Shown here: in pieces, positions 18,856 to 30,308 of the stretch
How positions within the stretch are numbered: the first letter of the stretch is position 1
Layout of the letters: the number at the start of each line of letters is the position of its first letter
Assembly (NCBI GenBank): GCA_943787225.1
Contig: CALSLP010000006.1
Coordinates: 1 to 64,000, forward strand
Length of the DNA stretch: 64,000 nucleotides
From: an uncultured Alphaproteobacteria bacterium
GTDB taxonomy: Bacteria > Pseudomonadota > Alphaproteobacteria > MPNO01 > UBA2964
Direction of reading: 5' to 3'
Position numbers and translations under genes: made by a program
Notes under the pieces: model-generated
What the model saw: only the letters and a program-made list of their open reading frames with translations
The model's database searches: none
What the model was told of the DNA's origin: nothing

Positions 18856-19681
18856 AAGCGACGCCGTCGAAAGGGCGGAGGCTTATTACGACAGCGGCGC
18901 GGCGGATGCGTTTTACCAAACAATCTGGGGCGGTCAGGACATTCATATTGGCCTTTATCGTGATGACAGCGAGCCCATCGCCGATGCCAGCCGACGCACC
19001 GTAGAAACCATGGCGACCCTGTTAGTCGGCATAGACGCCACGACACGCATCCTTGATCTGGGCGCGGGCTATGGTGGCTCAGCTCGGTTTCTTGCGGAGC
19101 GCTTCGGTTGCCGGGTGACTTGCCTCAACCTCAGCGAAACGCAGAACGACCTCAACCGGAAACTGACTGCTGACGCTGGGCTCACCGATTTAGTCAGTGT
19201 GGTTTACGGTGATTTCGAGAATATCCCCGAGCCCGATGACAGTTTTGATATTGTTTGGTCGCAGGATGCGATCCTGCATAGTGGTAACCGGACACGCGTC
19301 CTTGATGAAGTTCGCCGGGTTCTGGTGAGTGGTGGGCAGTTCATCTTTACCGACCCCATGCAGTCAGAGAATTGCCCCGACGGCGTGCTGCAACCCATTC
19401 TCGACCGGATTCAACTTTCGACGTTGGGCTCGTTCGGCTTTTATCGTGACGAGCTTGGCGCCTGTGGTTTTGAAGAAACCAAGACCGAGGATTTGACCAA
19501 TCAACTTCGTATGCATTACTGGCGTGTGGGTCAGGCCCTGAAGGATCGTTATGACGAGGCCGTGGCGCTCTCAGGTCAAACATACGTGGATAACATGATC
19601 AAAGGTCTCCAGCATTGGGTCGATGGCGCCGATCGTGGCTATCTTGCCTGGGGCATTATGGATTATCGCCTGCCTGCCTAA
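18845..19681 (+). CDS. sdmt: Sarcosine/dimethylglycine N-methyltransferase
   Basis: The 278-residue enzyme completes betaine synthesis by methylating sarcosine and dimethylglycine. It opens AEAYYDSGAADAFYQTIWGG, typical of the SDMT family, and has SAM motif I ILDLGAGYGGSARFLAE, LNLSETQNDLNR and the acidic SFDIVWSQDAILHS segment. ATG 18845 lies inside the preceding gene, with the 11-nt overlap expected for a coupled pair. It is followed by a BCCT transporter 34 bp downstream. Confidence 0.9.
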   Translation: MASKSDAVERAEAYYDSGAADAFYQTIWGGQDIHIGLYRDDSEPIADASRRTVETMATLLVGIDATTRILDLGAGYGGSARFLAERFGCRVTCLNLSETQNDLNRKLTADAGLTDLVSVVYGDFENIPEPDDSFDIVWSQDAILHSGNRTRVLDEVRRVLVSGGQFIFTDPMQSENCPDGVLQPILDRIQLSTLGSFGFYRDELGACGFEETKTEDLTNQLRMHYWRVGQALKDRYDEAVALSGQTYVDNMIKGLQHWVDGADRGYLAWGIMDYRLPA

Positions 19682-19715
19682 ACCGGGGCATTCGCGGAAT
19701 TAGGGAGAGCGAACG

Positions 19716-21289
<1,574 letters not shown>

Positions 21290-21293
<4 letters not shown>

Positions 21294-23089
21294 GCTGCGT
21301 TTTCTCGTAATGCGCAGAGAAAGATCTCGCCAAAATCCTTGAGCTTCTTCGGCCCCACCCCGTTTACCAGCGCCAGGGTTTCCAGATTATTCGGTTTCAT
21401 CACGCACATATCGTGCAGGGTCGCGTCGGAGAAGATCACATAGGCGGGCACCTTGCGTTGCTGGGCGAGCTCGCGTCTTAGGGATTTCAGATAGGCCAGA
21501 AGTTCGGAATCGGCATCATCGAGGGCGGCGACAGCCGCGCGGGCCTTTCGCGACCCAGCCGCTTTCGTCTTTGGAATATCGCGGTATTCAAAACCGGTTT
21601 CGTCGTTCAGAAGCGGTTCGCCTTTTTCGGTCAGCTGCAGCCCACCATATCCTTCGACATCGATGGACAGAAAGCCGGAGGCCACGACCTGCCGGATGAA
21701 CGCGGTCCAGAAATTCTTTGGATGGTCCTTCCCGGCGCCATAGACCGGCAAGGCATTGTGATTGCGCGCGAGAATTTTCTCCGACGCCGAGCCGCGCAGC
21801 ACGTCGACAATATGGGCCGCGCCAAAAACCTGCCCCGTTCGAGCAACCGCGATGAGCAGCATCTGCGCTTCTTTGGTGCCATCAATCAGCGTTGGCGGAT
21901 CAATACAGATATCGCAATTGCCACAGGGCTCGGTGCTCTCGCCAAAATAGGTGAGCAGCGCGACCCGGCGGCAGGTGGTCGCCTCGCCATAGGCCAACAG
22001 GGAATCCAGCCTTTTGTGCTCTCGGCGCTTGTGATCCTCATTCCCTTCATCCTGGACGATAAACTGACGACGCATCCGAATATCATCGAGCCCGTAAAGC
22101 ATATGGACCTCGGCAGGTTTCCCATCGCGACCAGCGCGGCCAATCTCCTGATAATAGGCTTCGACACTGCCCGGCAGGTTCAGATGAAAGACATAGCGAA
22201 TATCCGGTTTGTCGATCCCCATGCCGAACGCAATTGTCGCGACCATGATGACCGCGTCTTCCGCCATAAAAATTTCCTGATTTTCCCGTCTCACGTCCTG
22301 GGGCAATCCGGCATGATAAGGTAATGCCTTGTAACCTTTCTCACGCAGCAGCCTGGCGGTTTCGTCGGTCAGCTTGCGTGACAAACAATAAACGATTCCC
22401 GAGCCGTCCCGCCGCGGTTCGAGAAAATCGAGCAGCTGTTTATTCCGGTCGGTCTTCGGCGTCACCGCCAGCCGCAAATTGGGACGGTCAAACCCCCGCA
22501 CCACGATGTCGCCCTTGCCGCCAAACAGTTTGGTCGCGATGTCCTGCCGGGTGGCAATATCCGCCGTAGCGGTAAAGGCACTAAGCGTGGCATTCGGGAA
22601 CCGCGCCCGCAGGCCGGAAAGCGCTTCATATTCGGGTCGGAAGCTAAAACCCCATTTTGAGATGCAATGCGCCTCATCAACCACAAACATCGCCGGGTCG
22701 AGAGCTTGAAGCGCTACCAGCATGCGCTCGGTCATCAACCGTTCGGGAGAAAGATAGAGCAGCTTGATCGAGCCGTCCTGGACCCGTCGCCAATCAGCCA
22801 CATTGTCTTCGCGGGACCGGTTGGAATGGATACAGACGGCCTCCACCCCATTGGCTCGCAATCCAGCGACTTGATCGTCCATCAGTGCCACCAAAGGTGA
22901 AATCACCACAGTCAGCTGTTCGGCGATCAGGGCCGGAAGCTGATAACAAATCGACTTCCCCGCACCGGTGGGCATCACCGAAAGCGTATGGGTGCCGCCG
23001 ATCAGCCGGTCAACGATCTCGCGCTGGCCGGGTCGGAAGGCCGGGAAGCCGAAAACGGATTCCAGTATCTGTTCGGGTGCGGCGCTCAT
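21290..23089 (-). CDS. recQ: ATP-dependent DNA helicase RecQ
   Basis: The 599-residue protein has the complete RecQ plan: motif I (PTGAGKSICYQLP), DEAH box (VDEAHCISKWGFSFRPEY), helicase C with GMGIDKPDIRYVFH and QEIGRAGRDG, the zinc-binding Cys cluster (CRRVALLTYFGE...CGNCDIC), a winged-helix RQC region and a C-terminal HRDC domain (about 525-595). RecQ unwinds DNA in recombination and fork repair. The aromatic loop HCISKWGFSFRPEY has F where many RecQs have H (GHDFRPEY). Confidence 0.96.
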
Positions 23090-23372
23090 AATGTGTTGGG
23101 GCTGCTCCTCGGCAGTCTAGATCCTGTGTGCGTCAAAAAAGCCCGCCTGCAGGCCGCCTTCTCCATGCTCGTTCAAGCGAAGACCGCTTAGCAATACCCG
23201 ATGGACTGATTCTGTTTTAGGGATGTCGACCTCGAACGCGGAGATTGGCCTTCGACTGTTTGTATAGCGACCTTCGGCGCCGAGGACAAACATCCTCCCC
23301 TTCAGCCCGCCGGGTTGTTTCGAGTCACCTTGCCGTCGAAGATAAGTCTTTGGTTCAGGAGGAGTTTCTCAG

Positions 23373-24410
23373 ATGCTTGGTGGCTGGCTGGCATTGCTTG
23401 CGGCGGCGACATTTGCATTCAGCAATGTCAGTGCGCGGCGCGGCGTCATCCAGGGCACCGTTTTACAGGGGCTCGCCATCACCGTGCCAATCGGCGTGCC
23501 GCTGTTCCTCGTGGCGGCGCTCGTCTCCGGCGCCGGAGGCGCTCTGTTCGAGTTCTCGCTCAGGCAGATCCTGTTCCTCTCGGCAGCTGGCATTTGCCAT
23601 TTCACGATGGCCCGATACTGCGCGTACCGGTCCGTTCGCGCGCTTGGATCGAATTTGGCGGCACCCGTACAGCGCCTCAGCCTGCCGATATCTCTCGCCC
23701 TCGCTCTGTGGTTGCTCGGCGAATATCTGACCCCGCTCCGCGCCATCGGCGTTGTGCTGGTTATCTTCGGACCGATTATCATGCTGTCTGGACAGGTCGC
23801 GTCAGGACGCTCCGCCAAACGCAAAGCCGCCGCAGCGCCATTAGAATCGTCGTCCGACTTATCGTCACCTGCCGCCCCGACGGGGTTTCAACCGCGCTAT
23901 CTCGAAGGCTATTTCTTTGCCGTCCTGTCGGCGGTCGGCTACGGCATCAGCCCGCTTTTCGTCCGCGCCGCGCTGGAGGGCGCTGATATAACCACGGCCA
24001 TCGCCGGCGGGGTCTATTCATACGCCGCCGCGGCGCTGTTACTGGCCCCCGCCTTCGTCAACCGATCCACGCGCCGGACGATTTTCACAATCCGCGGCGA
24101 ACCGGCCAAATGGTTCCTGCTGGCAGGGCTGTTCACGGGGGTATCCCAGATGATCCGCTACATGGCGCTGGCGCTGGCGCCGGTTACCGTGGTGTCGTCG
24201 ATCATGGTCAGCTCGCTGGTCTTCCGTTTCCTGTTCAGTAGAATCCTTAACCGCGATTACGAAATCTTCAGTATCTGGGTCATCGTAGGGATCGAGATTA
24301 CAATAATCGGCTCACTGGCGCTGACATTGGAGCTCGGCTTCGTCCTCTCCTTGCTGCCGCAATCAGACTGGTTGCAGGAAATGTCGCAATGGCGCTGGCC
24401 GGCAGGTTGA
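23373..24410 (+). CDS. EamA/DMT-family permease
   Basis: The 345-residue protein has ten predicted membrane segments in two EamA repeats (about 1-135 and 180-320), separated by a cytoplasmic linker rich in Ala/Ser (about 140-170). AGGAGG lies 11 nt upstream of ATG 23373. DMT permeases of this kind export amino acids or other metabolites; the substrate is unknown. Confidence 0.87.
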   Translation: MLGGWLALLAAATFAFSNVSARRGVIQGTVLQGLAITVPIGVPLFLVAALVSGAGGALFEFSLRQILFLSAAGICHFTMARYCAYRSVRALGSNLAAPVQRLSLPISLALALWLLGEYLTPLRAIGVVLVIFGPIIMLSGQVASGRSAKRKAAAAPLESSSDLSSPAAPTGFQPRYLEGYFFAVLSAVGYGISPLFVRAALEGADITTAIAGGVYSYAAAALLLAPAFVNRSTRRTIFTIRGEPAKWFLLAGLFTGVSQMIRYMALALAPVTVVSSIMVSSLVFRFLFSRILNRDYEIFSIWVIVGIEITIIGSLALTLELGFVLSLLPQSDWLQEMSQWRWPAG

Positions 24411-24430
24411 GCAGACTGTTATAGAAAAAA

Positions 24431-24501
24431 GGCCGTCAGATAACGCCACTTTTCCTGCAGGCATTGCTCATGGCGACATAATGCAGGAAACTTATCTGGC
24501 C
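24431..24501. repeat. Imperfect inverted repeat at the edge of the accessory island
   Basis: The left arm GGCC-GT-CAGATAA followed by TTTCCTGCA (24451-24459) is mirrored by TGCAGGAAA-C-TTATCTGGCC (24482-24501), with a 22-bp centre. The repeat lies between the EamA stop and the AT-rich HTH-Fic-HEPN block. It could be a strong transcription-stopping hairpin or the relic of a mobile-element end. Confidence 0.65.
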
Positions 24502-24584
24502 AAAGCTCATGAGCGTTCAATGGGTAGAATATCATGAGCGCCAAGGTCGTTTGCATCGCTCATTGCGGGCAAAAGCGAAGGCTG

Positions 24585-25323
24585 TTAACCAAGAATCAGG
24601 TCATCAAAAAAAAATGTCTAGGTCTTCTGGAGAAACATCGATTTTGTCCCTCATCTTTTGGTTTCCAAAAATGAGTTGCATGATTTCTCTCAAGTATTAA
24701 GTCACACACCTGCGACTCTTCCGGACATTTCTGAATTTTTGACTTTGATAGATTATCTCCATGAACCAACTTTGATCTTATGCCATAAGCCACTTTTATA
24801 TTTTGAAATACTTCTTTTTTTGAATGACCGTGGCTTCCTAAAAAGAAAGCGACTCTCTCTGATAACTTGTGCGAAAGTTCAGCAAAGTTTGTTGAAAACA
24901 GAGATTCAAATGCACTGATATAGTGGGCGACTTTGAATCCGGTGTTTGTCGAAACTCGCGCGTTGTCGATAAATTGTAGCGCGCGACCACTCCGACAATA
25001 TCCCTTTTCCATAAAAAATCGCAAATCATTCACGTGCTTCGAAATAATTCCTTAATCCATAGCAGAATTGCTAACAGAAAGGGTTCCAAATCAGCTCCTG
25101 GAAGATCTCCTTTTTCGAATTCACAGAATATAATATTTGGAGAATTTAATAGATGATCAAACTCTATACCGCCCAACATAAAAATGAGCTGATTATCAAG
25201 AATTTCCTTCTTTTTTTCCATCGAGTTCGAAATATTTATTCCTGGCAGGAGAGTAAAGTGATCGTCTGGCTCACCATCAATGAACAAATAACGAAACGAA
25301 GACACAAATAATATCTTTTCCAT
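24585..25323 (-). pseudogene. HEPN (Apea-like) domain protein, frame broken at several points
   Basis: Joining the frames gives a protein of about 245 residues from ATG 25323 to TAA 24585. The N-terminal half (FRYLFIDGEPDDHFTLL, LLAILLWIKELF) leads into an all-helical C-terminal domain with ISAFESLFSTNFAELSHKLS, IKVAYGIRSKLVHG (the HEPN R-x4-H signature) and a final REIMQLIFGNQKMRDKID...FDDLILG. Single-base shifts are inferred near 25030, near 24687 and in the A9 tract at 24606-24614. HEPN proteins are mostly toxin or defence RNases. The start overlaps the Fic stop (TGATG), so this is the third gene of the HTH-Fic operon. It is AT-richer than its surroundings. Confidence 0.65.
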
Positions 25324-25910
25324 CAGAGCCCCACAAACTTGAAAAGTGGATCGTAATCGCCACGATCAGCCGTCCTTAAGGCTACAAGATATTCTCTACG
25401 GCGCTCGTTCATGGCCTGCAGGTCGTGACCGCCGGACCAGTCAATGGCCTCCCTGCCATAGATTTTTTGTAAAACGGCATCGGCCATGATCCGGGCATGA
25501 CGGCCATTGCCGTTGGGAAACGGATGGATAAAAACAAGGCGGTGATGGAAACGAATAGCTGCTTCCATCTCCGGGTATGTGTCATGCGCGGCCCAATAGC
25601 GCATATCATCGAGTAGCGTCCTCAACTCAATGCCAATGGTCAGAGGATCAACACCGATATCCTTACCGGTACGCCTGAATGATCCTGCCCATTGCCAGAC
25701 TTCACCAAAGAGTCGCTCATGAAGTTTGCGAACGAATGCTTCGCTCAAGATATCTTTTTCCCGGCTGCGAGATAACCAAACAAGGCCGCTTTGGATATTC
25801 GCCTGTTCCAGATGATCTAGCTCTCCTTTTCTTGTTACATGCTTGAGCTTCAGGCCTTCCATTTCGTCTGGATCAAGCGGTGTTGCCCCTTCGGGATAAT
25901 TTATCTTCAT
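25323..25910 (-). CDS. Fic-domain protein, 'mobile mystery protein B' type
   Basis: The 195-residue protein begins KINYPEGATPLDPDEMEGL and has the Fic active-site motif HPFPNGNGRHAR near residues 131-142, where the His is the base and GNGR binds nucleotide. The usual acidic residue before GNG is Asn here. Fic enzymes transfer AMP or other nucleotide groups to target proteins. The N-terminus matches the family named mobile mystery protein B, known to occur with an HTH partner (protein A). Its ATG overlaps the HTH stop by 4 nt and its stop overlaps the HEPN start, so the three are one coupled operon. A toxin-antitoxin role is inference. Confidence 0.88.
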   Translation of the reverse strand: MKINYPEGATPLDPDEMEGLKLKHVTRKGELDHLEQANIQSGLVWLSRSREKDILSEAFVRKLHERLFGEVWQWAGSFRRTGKDIGVDPLTIGIELRTLLDDMRYWAAHDTYPEMEAAIRFHHRLVFIHPFPNGNGRHARIMADAVLQKIYGREAIDWSGGHDLQAMNERRREYLVALRTADRGDYDPLFKFVGL

Positions 25911-26374
25911 GACTTATCCCTCCAGAAGTCCGAAGGCATATCGCGCAGGAGCTCCTGCGCGATGCGCTTGACCTCTGCATCCATTTGTTTCGGAGTCAGG
26001 TTTTGGGCCTCCAGCGCCATATGTTGGCTGGATTTTACGACAAGAAGCCTCGCTTTCTTCTCTGCCTGTGCAGCAAGAGTCCTTTCAATTCTCTCCTCCG
26101 GCACAATGGCATAGACAACTCGACAACCCATGGCCTCCGCCATACTCATCATAGTTTTCAGAGTCACGCCGCCGACAAGTTCAGCCTTTTCGGTATTGGA
26201 TACGAGCGCCCGGCTTTTCCCGAGTCGCCGAGCGAGCTCGGCGGCAGACATATTCAGCGCTTTTCGTAATGTGCATATCCACCCCTCAGTAGGCATATCA
26301 ACCAAGCGCACCGCTTCCGCTGCCCTATCCACCTTTTCCTGATATTGCTTTGCCACGATATTTTTGAACGACAC
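25907..26374 (-). CDS. HTH (XRE-like) regulator, 'mobile mystery protein A' type
   Basis: The 155-residue protein has a helix-turn-helix at about residues 40-95 (LNMSAAELARRLGKSRALVSNTEKAELVGGVTLKTMMSMAEAMG), followed by CRVVYAIVPEERIERTL, typical of mobile mystery protein A. The start is a GTG at 26374 with AGG 6 nt upstream. As the first gene before an AT-rich region with repeated TGTCAATAT motifs, it probably represses its own operon and may serve as antitoxin to the Fic protein. Confidence 0.85.
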   Translation of the reverse strand: MSFKNIVAKQYQEKVDRAAEAVRLVDMPTEGWICTLRKALNMSAAELARRLGKSRALVSNTEKAELVGGVTLKTMMSMAEAMGCRVVYAIVPEERIERTLAAQAEKKARLLVVKSSQHMALEAQNLTPKQMDAEVKRIAQELLRDMPSDFWRDKS

Positions 26375-26500
26375 TGTATACCTATATATTTACAATTAAT
26401 ATTATATGTCAATATTTAAGTATACTAAATAATATATAATGTCAATATATAAATTTACATTATATATATATTCGTAAATAAAATTATATACAAAACTTAG
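26375..26500. promoter_or_regulatory. AT-rich control region of the HTH-Fic-HEPN operon with repeated motifs
   Basis: TGTCAATAT occurs at 26407-26415 and again at 26440-26448, 33 bp apart (three helical turns), and TTTACA followed by an AT run occurs near 26390 and 26454. The segment is nearly pure A/T, unlike its surroundings. The repeats are likely operator sites for the HTH protein. Confidence 0.6.
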
Positions 26501-26610
26501 AGAGGCAACCCCGGTCAAAACCAGTGTCTCCCCACCCCAAATCCGCCTGTTTCCATCGCTCCTTCCCTGCTCTATAAAAAGCCATCAATTTGACCAATCA
26601 AAAGGCATCG

Positions 26611-27417
26611 ATGATGGCCAAGAAACCAGCCAAAGCAGCAGACCCGATTAAGACGGCAGCGACGCGTATTCGCCGCGCTATGACCAGCGGCAAGCCGTGC
26701 AAACCAATTCGCGATCTCATCAAAAAGGGTGATCTGGAGGCCGCCTATGCGATCCAGCAGACCAATACCGATTTCTGGCTTAAGGAAGGCCGCCGCCCGG
26801 TTGGGCGCAAGATCGGGCTCACCGCCAAGACGGTGCAGGCGCAGCTCGGCGTCGATCAACCGGATTTCGGCATTCTTTATGCTGATATGGAGGTCGTTGA
26901 TGGCGACGAAATCGCTGTTGGCCGGCTGATGCAGCCCAAGGTCGAGGGCGAGATCGCCCTGGTCCTGGATGATGATCTGGTTGATGAGCAGCTCACCTTG
27001 GTCGATCTGATCGATTCTGTGGCTTACGCCCTGCCCGCCATCGAGGTCGTTGGCAGCCGCATTGCCAATTGGGATATCACCATTCTCGACACCATCGCGG
27101 ATAACGCCTCTTCCGGGCTCTATGTGCTCGGCACCAAGCCGGTTGGCCTGCATGAGATCGATCTGCGGATGTGCGGCATGGTGATGGAAAACAAGGGCGA
27201 CCAGGTTTCCATCGGTGCCGGGGCAGCGTGTCTCGGTAATCCGCTGAACGCCGCTCTGTGGCTGGCCCGCAAGATGGTTGAGGTTGGCATGCCGCTGATG
27301 GCTGGCGACACCATCATGACCGGCGCGCTCGGCCCCATGGCCCCGGTAACGCCCGGTGATGTAATTGAAGTGCGGATTTCGGGCCTCGGCTCCGTTCGCG
27401 CTGTCTTCGGCAAATAG
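26611..27417 (+). CDS. 2-Hydroxypenta-2,4-dienoate (2-oxopent-4-enoate) hydratase
   Basis: The 268-residue protein hydrates 2-hydroxypentadienoate to 4-hydroxy-2-oxovalerate, the step after ring-fission-product hydrolysis or decarboxylation. [17 protein letters not shown] followed by [11 protein letters not shown] is the MhpD/XylJ signature, and VEGEIALVL supplies the metal-site acidic residues. ATG 26611 was preferred over an upstream TTG (26590) because AAAGG lies just before it. The gene heads the lower meta-pathway operon, separated from the Fic operon by the AT-rich region. Confidence 0.85.
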   Translation: MMAKKPAKAADPIKTAATRIRRAMTSGKPCKPIRDLIKKGDLEAAYAIQQTNTDFWLKEGRRPVGRKIGLTAKTVQAQLGVDQPDFGILYADMEVVDGDEIAVGRLMQPKVEGEIALVLDDDLVDEQLTLVDLIDSVAYALPAIEVVGSRIANWDITILDTIADNASSGLYVLGTKPVGLHEIDLRMCGMVMENKGDQVSIGAGAACLGNPLNAALWLARKMVEVGMPLMAGDTIMTGALGPMAPVTPGDVIEVRISGLGSVRAVFGK

Positions 27418-27442
27418 TCTTCGGCAAGAAAGGAAAGCCCCT

Positions 27443-28370
27443 ATGAAAACCAAGGTGGCCATAATCGGATCGGGCAATATCGGCACCGATCTTATGATCA
27501 AAGTTTTGCGGACATCCGACATTCTCGAAATGGCCGTCGATGGTCGGTATCGACCCGGAATCAGACGGTCTCGCCCGTGCCAACGGATGGGCGTTGAGAT
27601 CACGGATAAAGGGATCGACGGGCTGGTCGAGATGGATGTGTTCAAGGAGAGTCGAAATCCTGTTCGACGCAACCTCCGCCGGGGCCCATGCCTATCATGA
27701 CAAGATCGCCCGTCAGCACGGCAAACAGATCATCGACATGACACCCGCGGCCATCGGCCCCTATGTCGTGCCCGTGGTGAATATCGACGAGCATCTGATG
27801 GCGCCTAATATCAATATGGTGACCTGCGGTGGCCAGGCGACGATCCCGATGGTCGCTGCCGTCCGGAAAGTCGCCAAGGTGCATTACGCCGAGATTGTGG
27901 CCTCGATTGCCAGTAAATCAGCTGGCCCCGGCACCCGCGCCAATATTGACGAGTTCACGGTTACGACAGCCACTGGTTTGGAAGCGGTTGGCGGTGCGAC
28001 GCGCGGCAAGGCGATTATCGTCCTCAACCCCGCTGATCCGCCGGTGATGATGCGCAACACAGTCTACACGCTGAGCGAAGACGTCGACACGGCATTGGTG
28101 GCTGAATCTGTTGCCAGACAGGTCGAGGAAGTCCAGAGCTACGTCCCCGGCTATCGTTTGAAGCAGGACGTCCAGTTCGAACGCATTGGCGACAACACAC
28201 CGCTCAAAATTCCCGGCCTCGGTGAGTTTGTTGGGCTCAAGACCTCAGTATTCCTTGAGGTTGAGGGGGCGGCTCACTATTTACCGAACTATGCCGGCAA
28301 TCTCGACATTATGACCTCCGCCTCGCTCAAAACCGCGGAACGGCTGGTGCAGCTTAGAAAGGCAGCCTGA
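27443..28370 (+). CDS. mhpF: Acetaldehyde dehydrogenase (acylating), three single-base indels in the N-terminal third
   Basis: The protein converts acetaldehyde, NAD+ and CoA to acetyl-CoA. It starts [17 protein letters not shown] (NAD-binding Gly motif), and the frame then jumps three times within 120 bp: one extra base near 27537, one missing near 27583, one extra near 27649. Corrected, [15 protein letters not shown] runs into [20 protein letters not shown] and then [16 protein letters not shown], giving about 308 residues. Later segments [29 protein letters not shown] (catalytic Cys) and [19 protein letters not shown] are intact. Given indels in essential genes here, these are most likely sequence errors. 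Confidence 0.88.
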
Positions 28371-28372
28371 TC

Positions 28373-29415
28373 ATGAATATTGACCCAAATCGCAAAATCT
28401 ATGTCCAGGACACCACGCTGCGCGACGGTATGCATGCCATCAAGCATGCCTATACGCCGGATCAGGTGCGGACCATCGCCAAGGCCCTCGACGAAGCCGG
28501 TGTCAGCGGCATCGAGGTTACCCATGGTGACGGGCTGGCCGGAACCTCCTTCAACTATGGCTTTGGCACCAATACCGATCTCGAATGGATCGAAGCCGCC
28601 GCCGATGTAGTGAAGAACGCCAAGCTGACGGTTCTGCTCCTCCCCGGTATCGGTACCGTCGAAGATTTGCAGAATGCGCAGGCTGCTGGTGCTACCTCTG
28701 TTCGGGTCGCCACCCATTGCACGGAAGCCGATGTTTCCAAGCAACATATCGAGATGGGCGCGCGAACATGGCATGGATGTCGCCTGTCTGTTGATGCTGG
28801 CGCATATGACCGAGCCAAAGGCCTTTGCCGAACAAGCGAAAGCTGATGGAAAGCTACGGCGCGAATTGCATTTATGTGACCGATAGTGCCGGCGCTTTAC
28901 TGCTCGATGGTGTGACAGATCGCTTTAAGGCAATGGCAGATGTCCTTGACCCTGCTACACAAACTGGTATGCACGCTCATAACAATCTCGGCCTCGGCGT
29001 CGCCTTTAACCTCGTTGCGCTTGAACAAGGTGCAACCCGGATTGATGGCTCACTTGGCGGTATGGGTGCCGGTGCTGGCAACGCCCCACTGGAAGTCTTT
29101 ATTGCGGTCGCGGATCGTATGGGGCTCAACCATGGCTGTGATGTCTTTGGCCTGATGGATGCGGCTGATGATCTGGTCCGTCCCTTGCAGGACCGCCCGG
29201 TACGCATTGATCGTGAAACATTGTCCATCGGCTATGCCGGAGTCTATTCGAGCTTCCTGCGCCATGCAGAGACGGCCTCGAAGACCTATGGCATCGACAC
29301 CAGAGACATTCTCGTAGAATTAGGCAGACGGCGCATGGTCGGCGGTCAGGAAGACATGATTGTCGACGTGGCGCTGGATCTCGCCAAAGAACGTGACGCA
29401 AAAGGAGCCGCATGA
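28373..29415 (+). CDS. mhpE: 4-Hydroxy-2-oxovalerate aldolase, two single-base indels in mid-gene
   Basis: The aldolase splits 4-hydroxy-2-oxovalerate into pyruvate and acetaldehyde, channelled to the preceding dehydrogenase. [15 protein letters not shown] is the DRE-TIM active-site start, [16 protein letters not shown] follows, and [14 protein letters not shown] carries the metal-binding histidines. One extra A near 28754 and one near 28840 shift the frame; corrected, [18 protein letters not shown] and [13 protein letters not shown] join, giving about 346 residues. The gene starts 2 nt after the dehydrogenase stop and overlaps the next gene by 4 nt. Confidence 0.88.
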
Positions 29416-30182
29416 TGGCAGACATAAACGCAATGGCGAAGATTGTTGATGACGCGGCCCGCGCCGGTAAGGCCATCCCGCAGCTCAGCGGCAAACACGA
29501 TTACACCCTCGAAGAAGCCTACGCGGTTCAGGCAGCAGCATTTCAGCGGCGTCTCGCTCGTGGGGAGAAGCAGGTTGGTATGAAGATGGGCTTCACCAGC
29601 CGGGCCAAGATGATCCAGATGGGTCTTACCGATCTGGTCTGGGGCCGCCTGTCAGATGAGATGCTGGTCGCCGATGGCGACGAGATCGATTTCAACAAAT
29701 ATGTCCATCCGCGCGCCGAACCAGAGCTTGCCTTTTTACTTAAGAAACCACTCGAAGGCCCTGTAACTGCAGCAGAAGCTCTCGCCGCAGTAGAGGCCGT
29801 TGCACCGGCGATCGAGATCATCGACAGCCGCTATAAGAAGTTCAAATTCTCACTGGAAGACGTTGTTGCCGATAACAGCTCATCCTCGGGGTTCGTCCTT
29901 GGTGCCTGGAACAAGCCGGATGTTGATATCAGCAATCTCGGTATGCTCCTTGAGGTCAATGGTCGCCCGGTTCAGATCGGCTCATCGGCCGCTATTCTTG
30001 GTCACCCGGTACGGTCCCTCGCCCATGCCGCCCGGATTTCGACGCAGGCCGGCGAAAGCCTGCAGGCTGGTTGGGTTGTCATGGCAGGTGGTGCCACGGC
30101 AGCGCACGCGCTGAACCCCGGCGACTATGTTCGGAATATGGTGCAGGATCTCGGATATACCGGCTTTACGGTCTCCGCTTAA
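29412..30182 (+). CDS. 4-Oxalocrotonate decarboxylase / 2-keto-4-pentenoate hydratase family
   Basis: The 256-residue protein is a diverged paralogue of the hydratase at 26611-27417. [25 protein letters not shown] replaces the K-I-G-L-T segment, and [10 protein letters not shown] holds the metal-site acids. This variant resembles the decarboxylase of the oxalocrotonate branch, which works in complex with the hydratase. Having both in one operon supports a meta-cleavage pathway with the dehydrogenative branch. Its start overlaps the aldolase stop. Confidence 0.82.
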   Translation: MMADINAMAKIVDDAARAGKAIPQLSGKHDYTLEEAYAVQAAAFQRRLARGEKQVGMKMGFTSRAKMIQMGLTDLVWGRLSDEMLVADGDEIDFNKYVHPRAEPELAFLLKKPLEGPVTAAEALAAVEAVAPAIEIIDSRYKKFKFSLEDVVADNSSSSGFVLGAWNKPDVDISNLGMLLEVNGRPVQIGSSAAILGHPVRSLAHAARISTQAGESLQAGWVVMAGGATAAHALNPGDYVRNMVQDLGYTGFTVSA

Positions 30183-30308
30183 GCAGTAGAAACAACCGGG
30201 TCACGGGTTGGCAGAGGCCGCCCGTGACGTGTAGTATCCGGCCCGTTCACCGCGCCAAATAGAACGCGCACATCCAACCTCCCCTAGTGGAATAGAACGA
30301 GAGATTTG

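Noticed and set aside
24585..25033. A separate small gene starting at GTG 25033 after the HEPN N-terminal part
   Set aside because: Together the two frames make one continuous HEPN-like protein; the GTGA overlap is better explained by a one-base shift, as seen elsewhere in the window.
26572..27672. Minus-strand open frame of 366 codons antisense to the hydratase and dehydrogenase genes
   Set aside because: It lies opposite a gene with strong family motifs, has no recognisable domain, and arises from codon bias on the opposite strand.
27443..29415. Programmed ribosomal frameshifting in the dehydrogenase and aldolase genes
   Set aside because: Five shifts in both directions without slippery heptamers or downstream structures do not fit programmed frameshifting; consensus errors explain them better.
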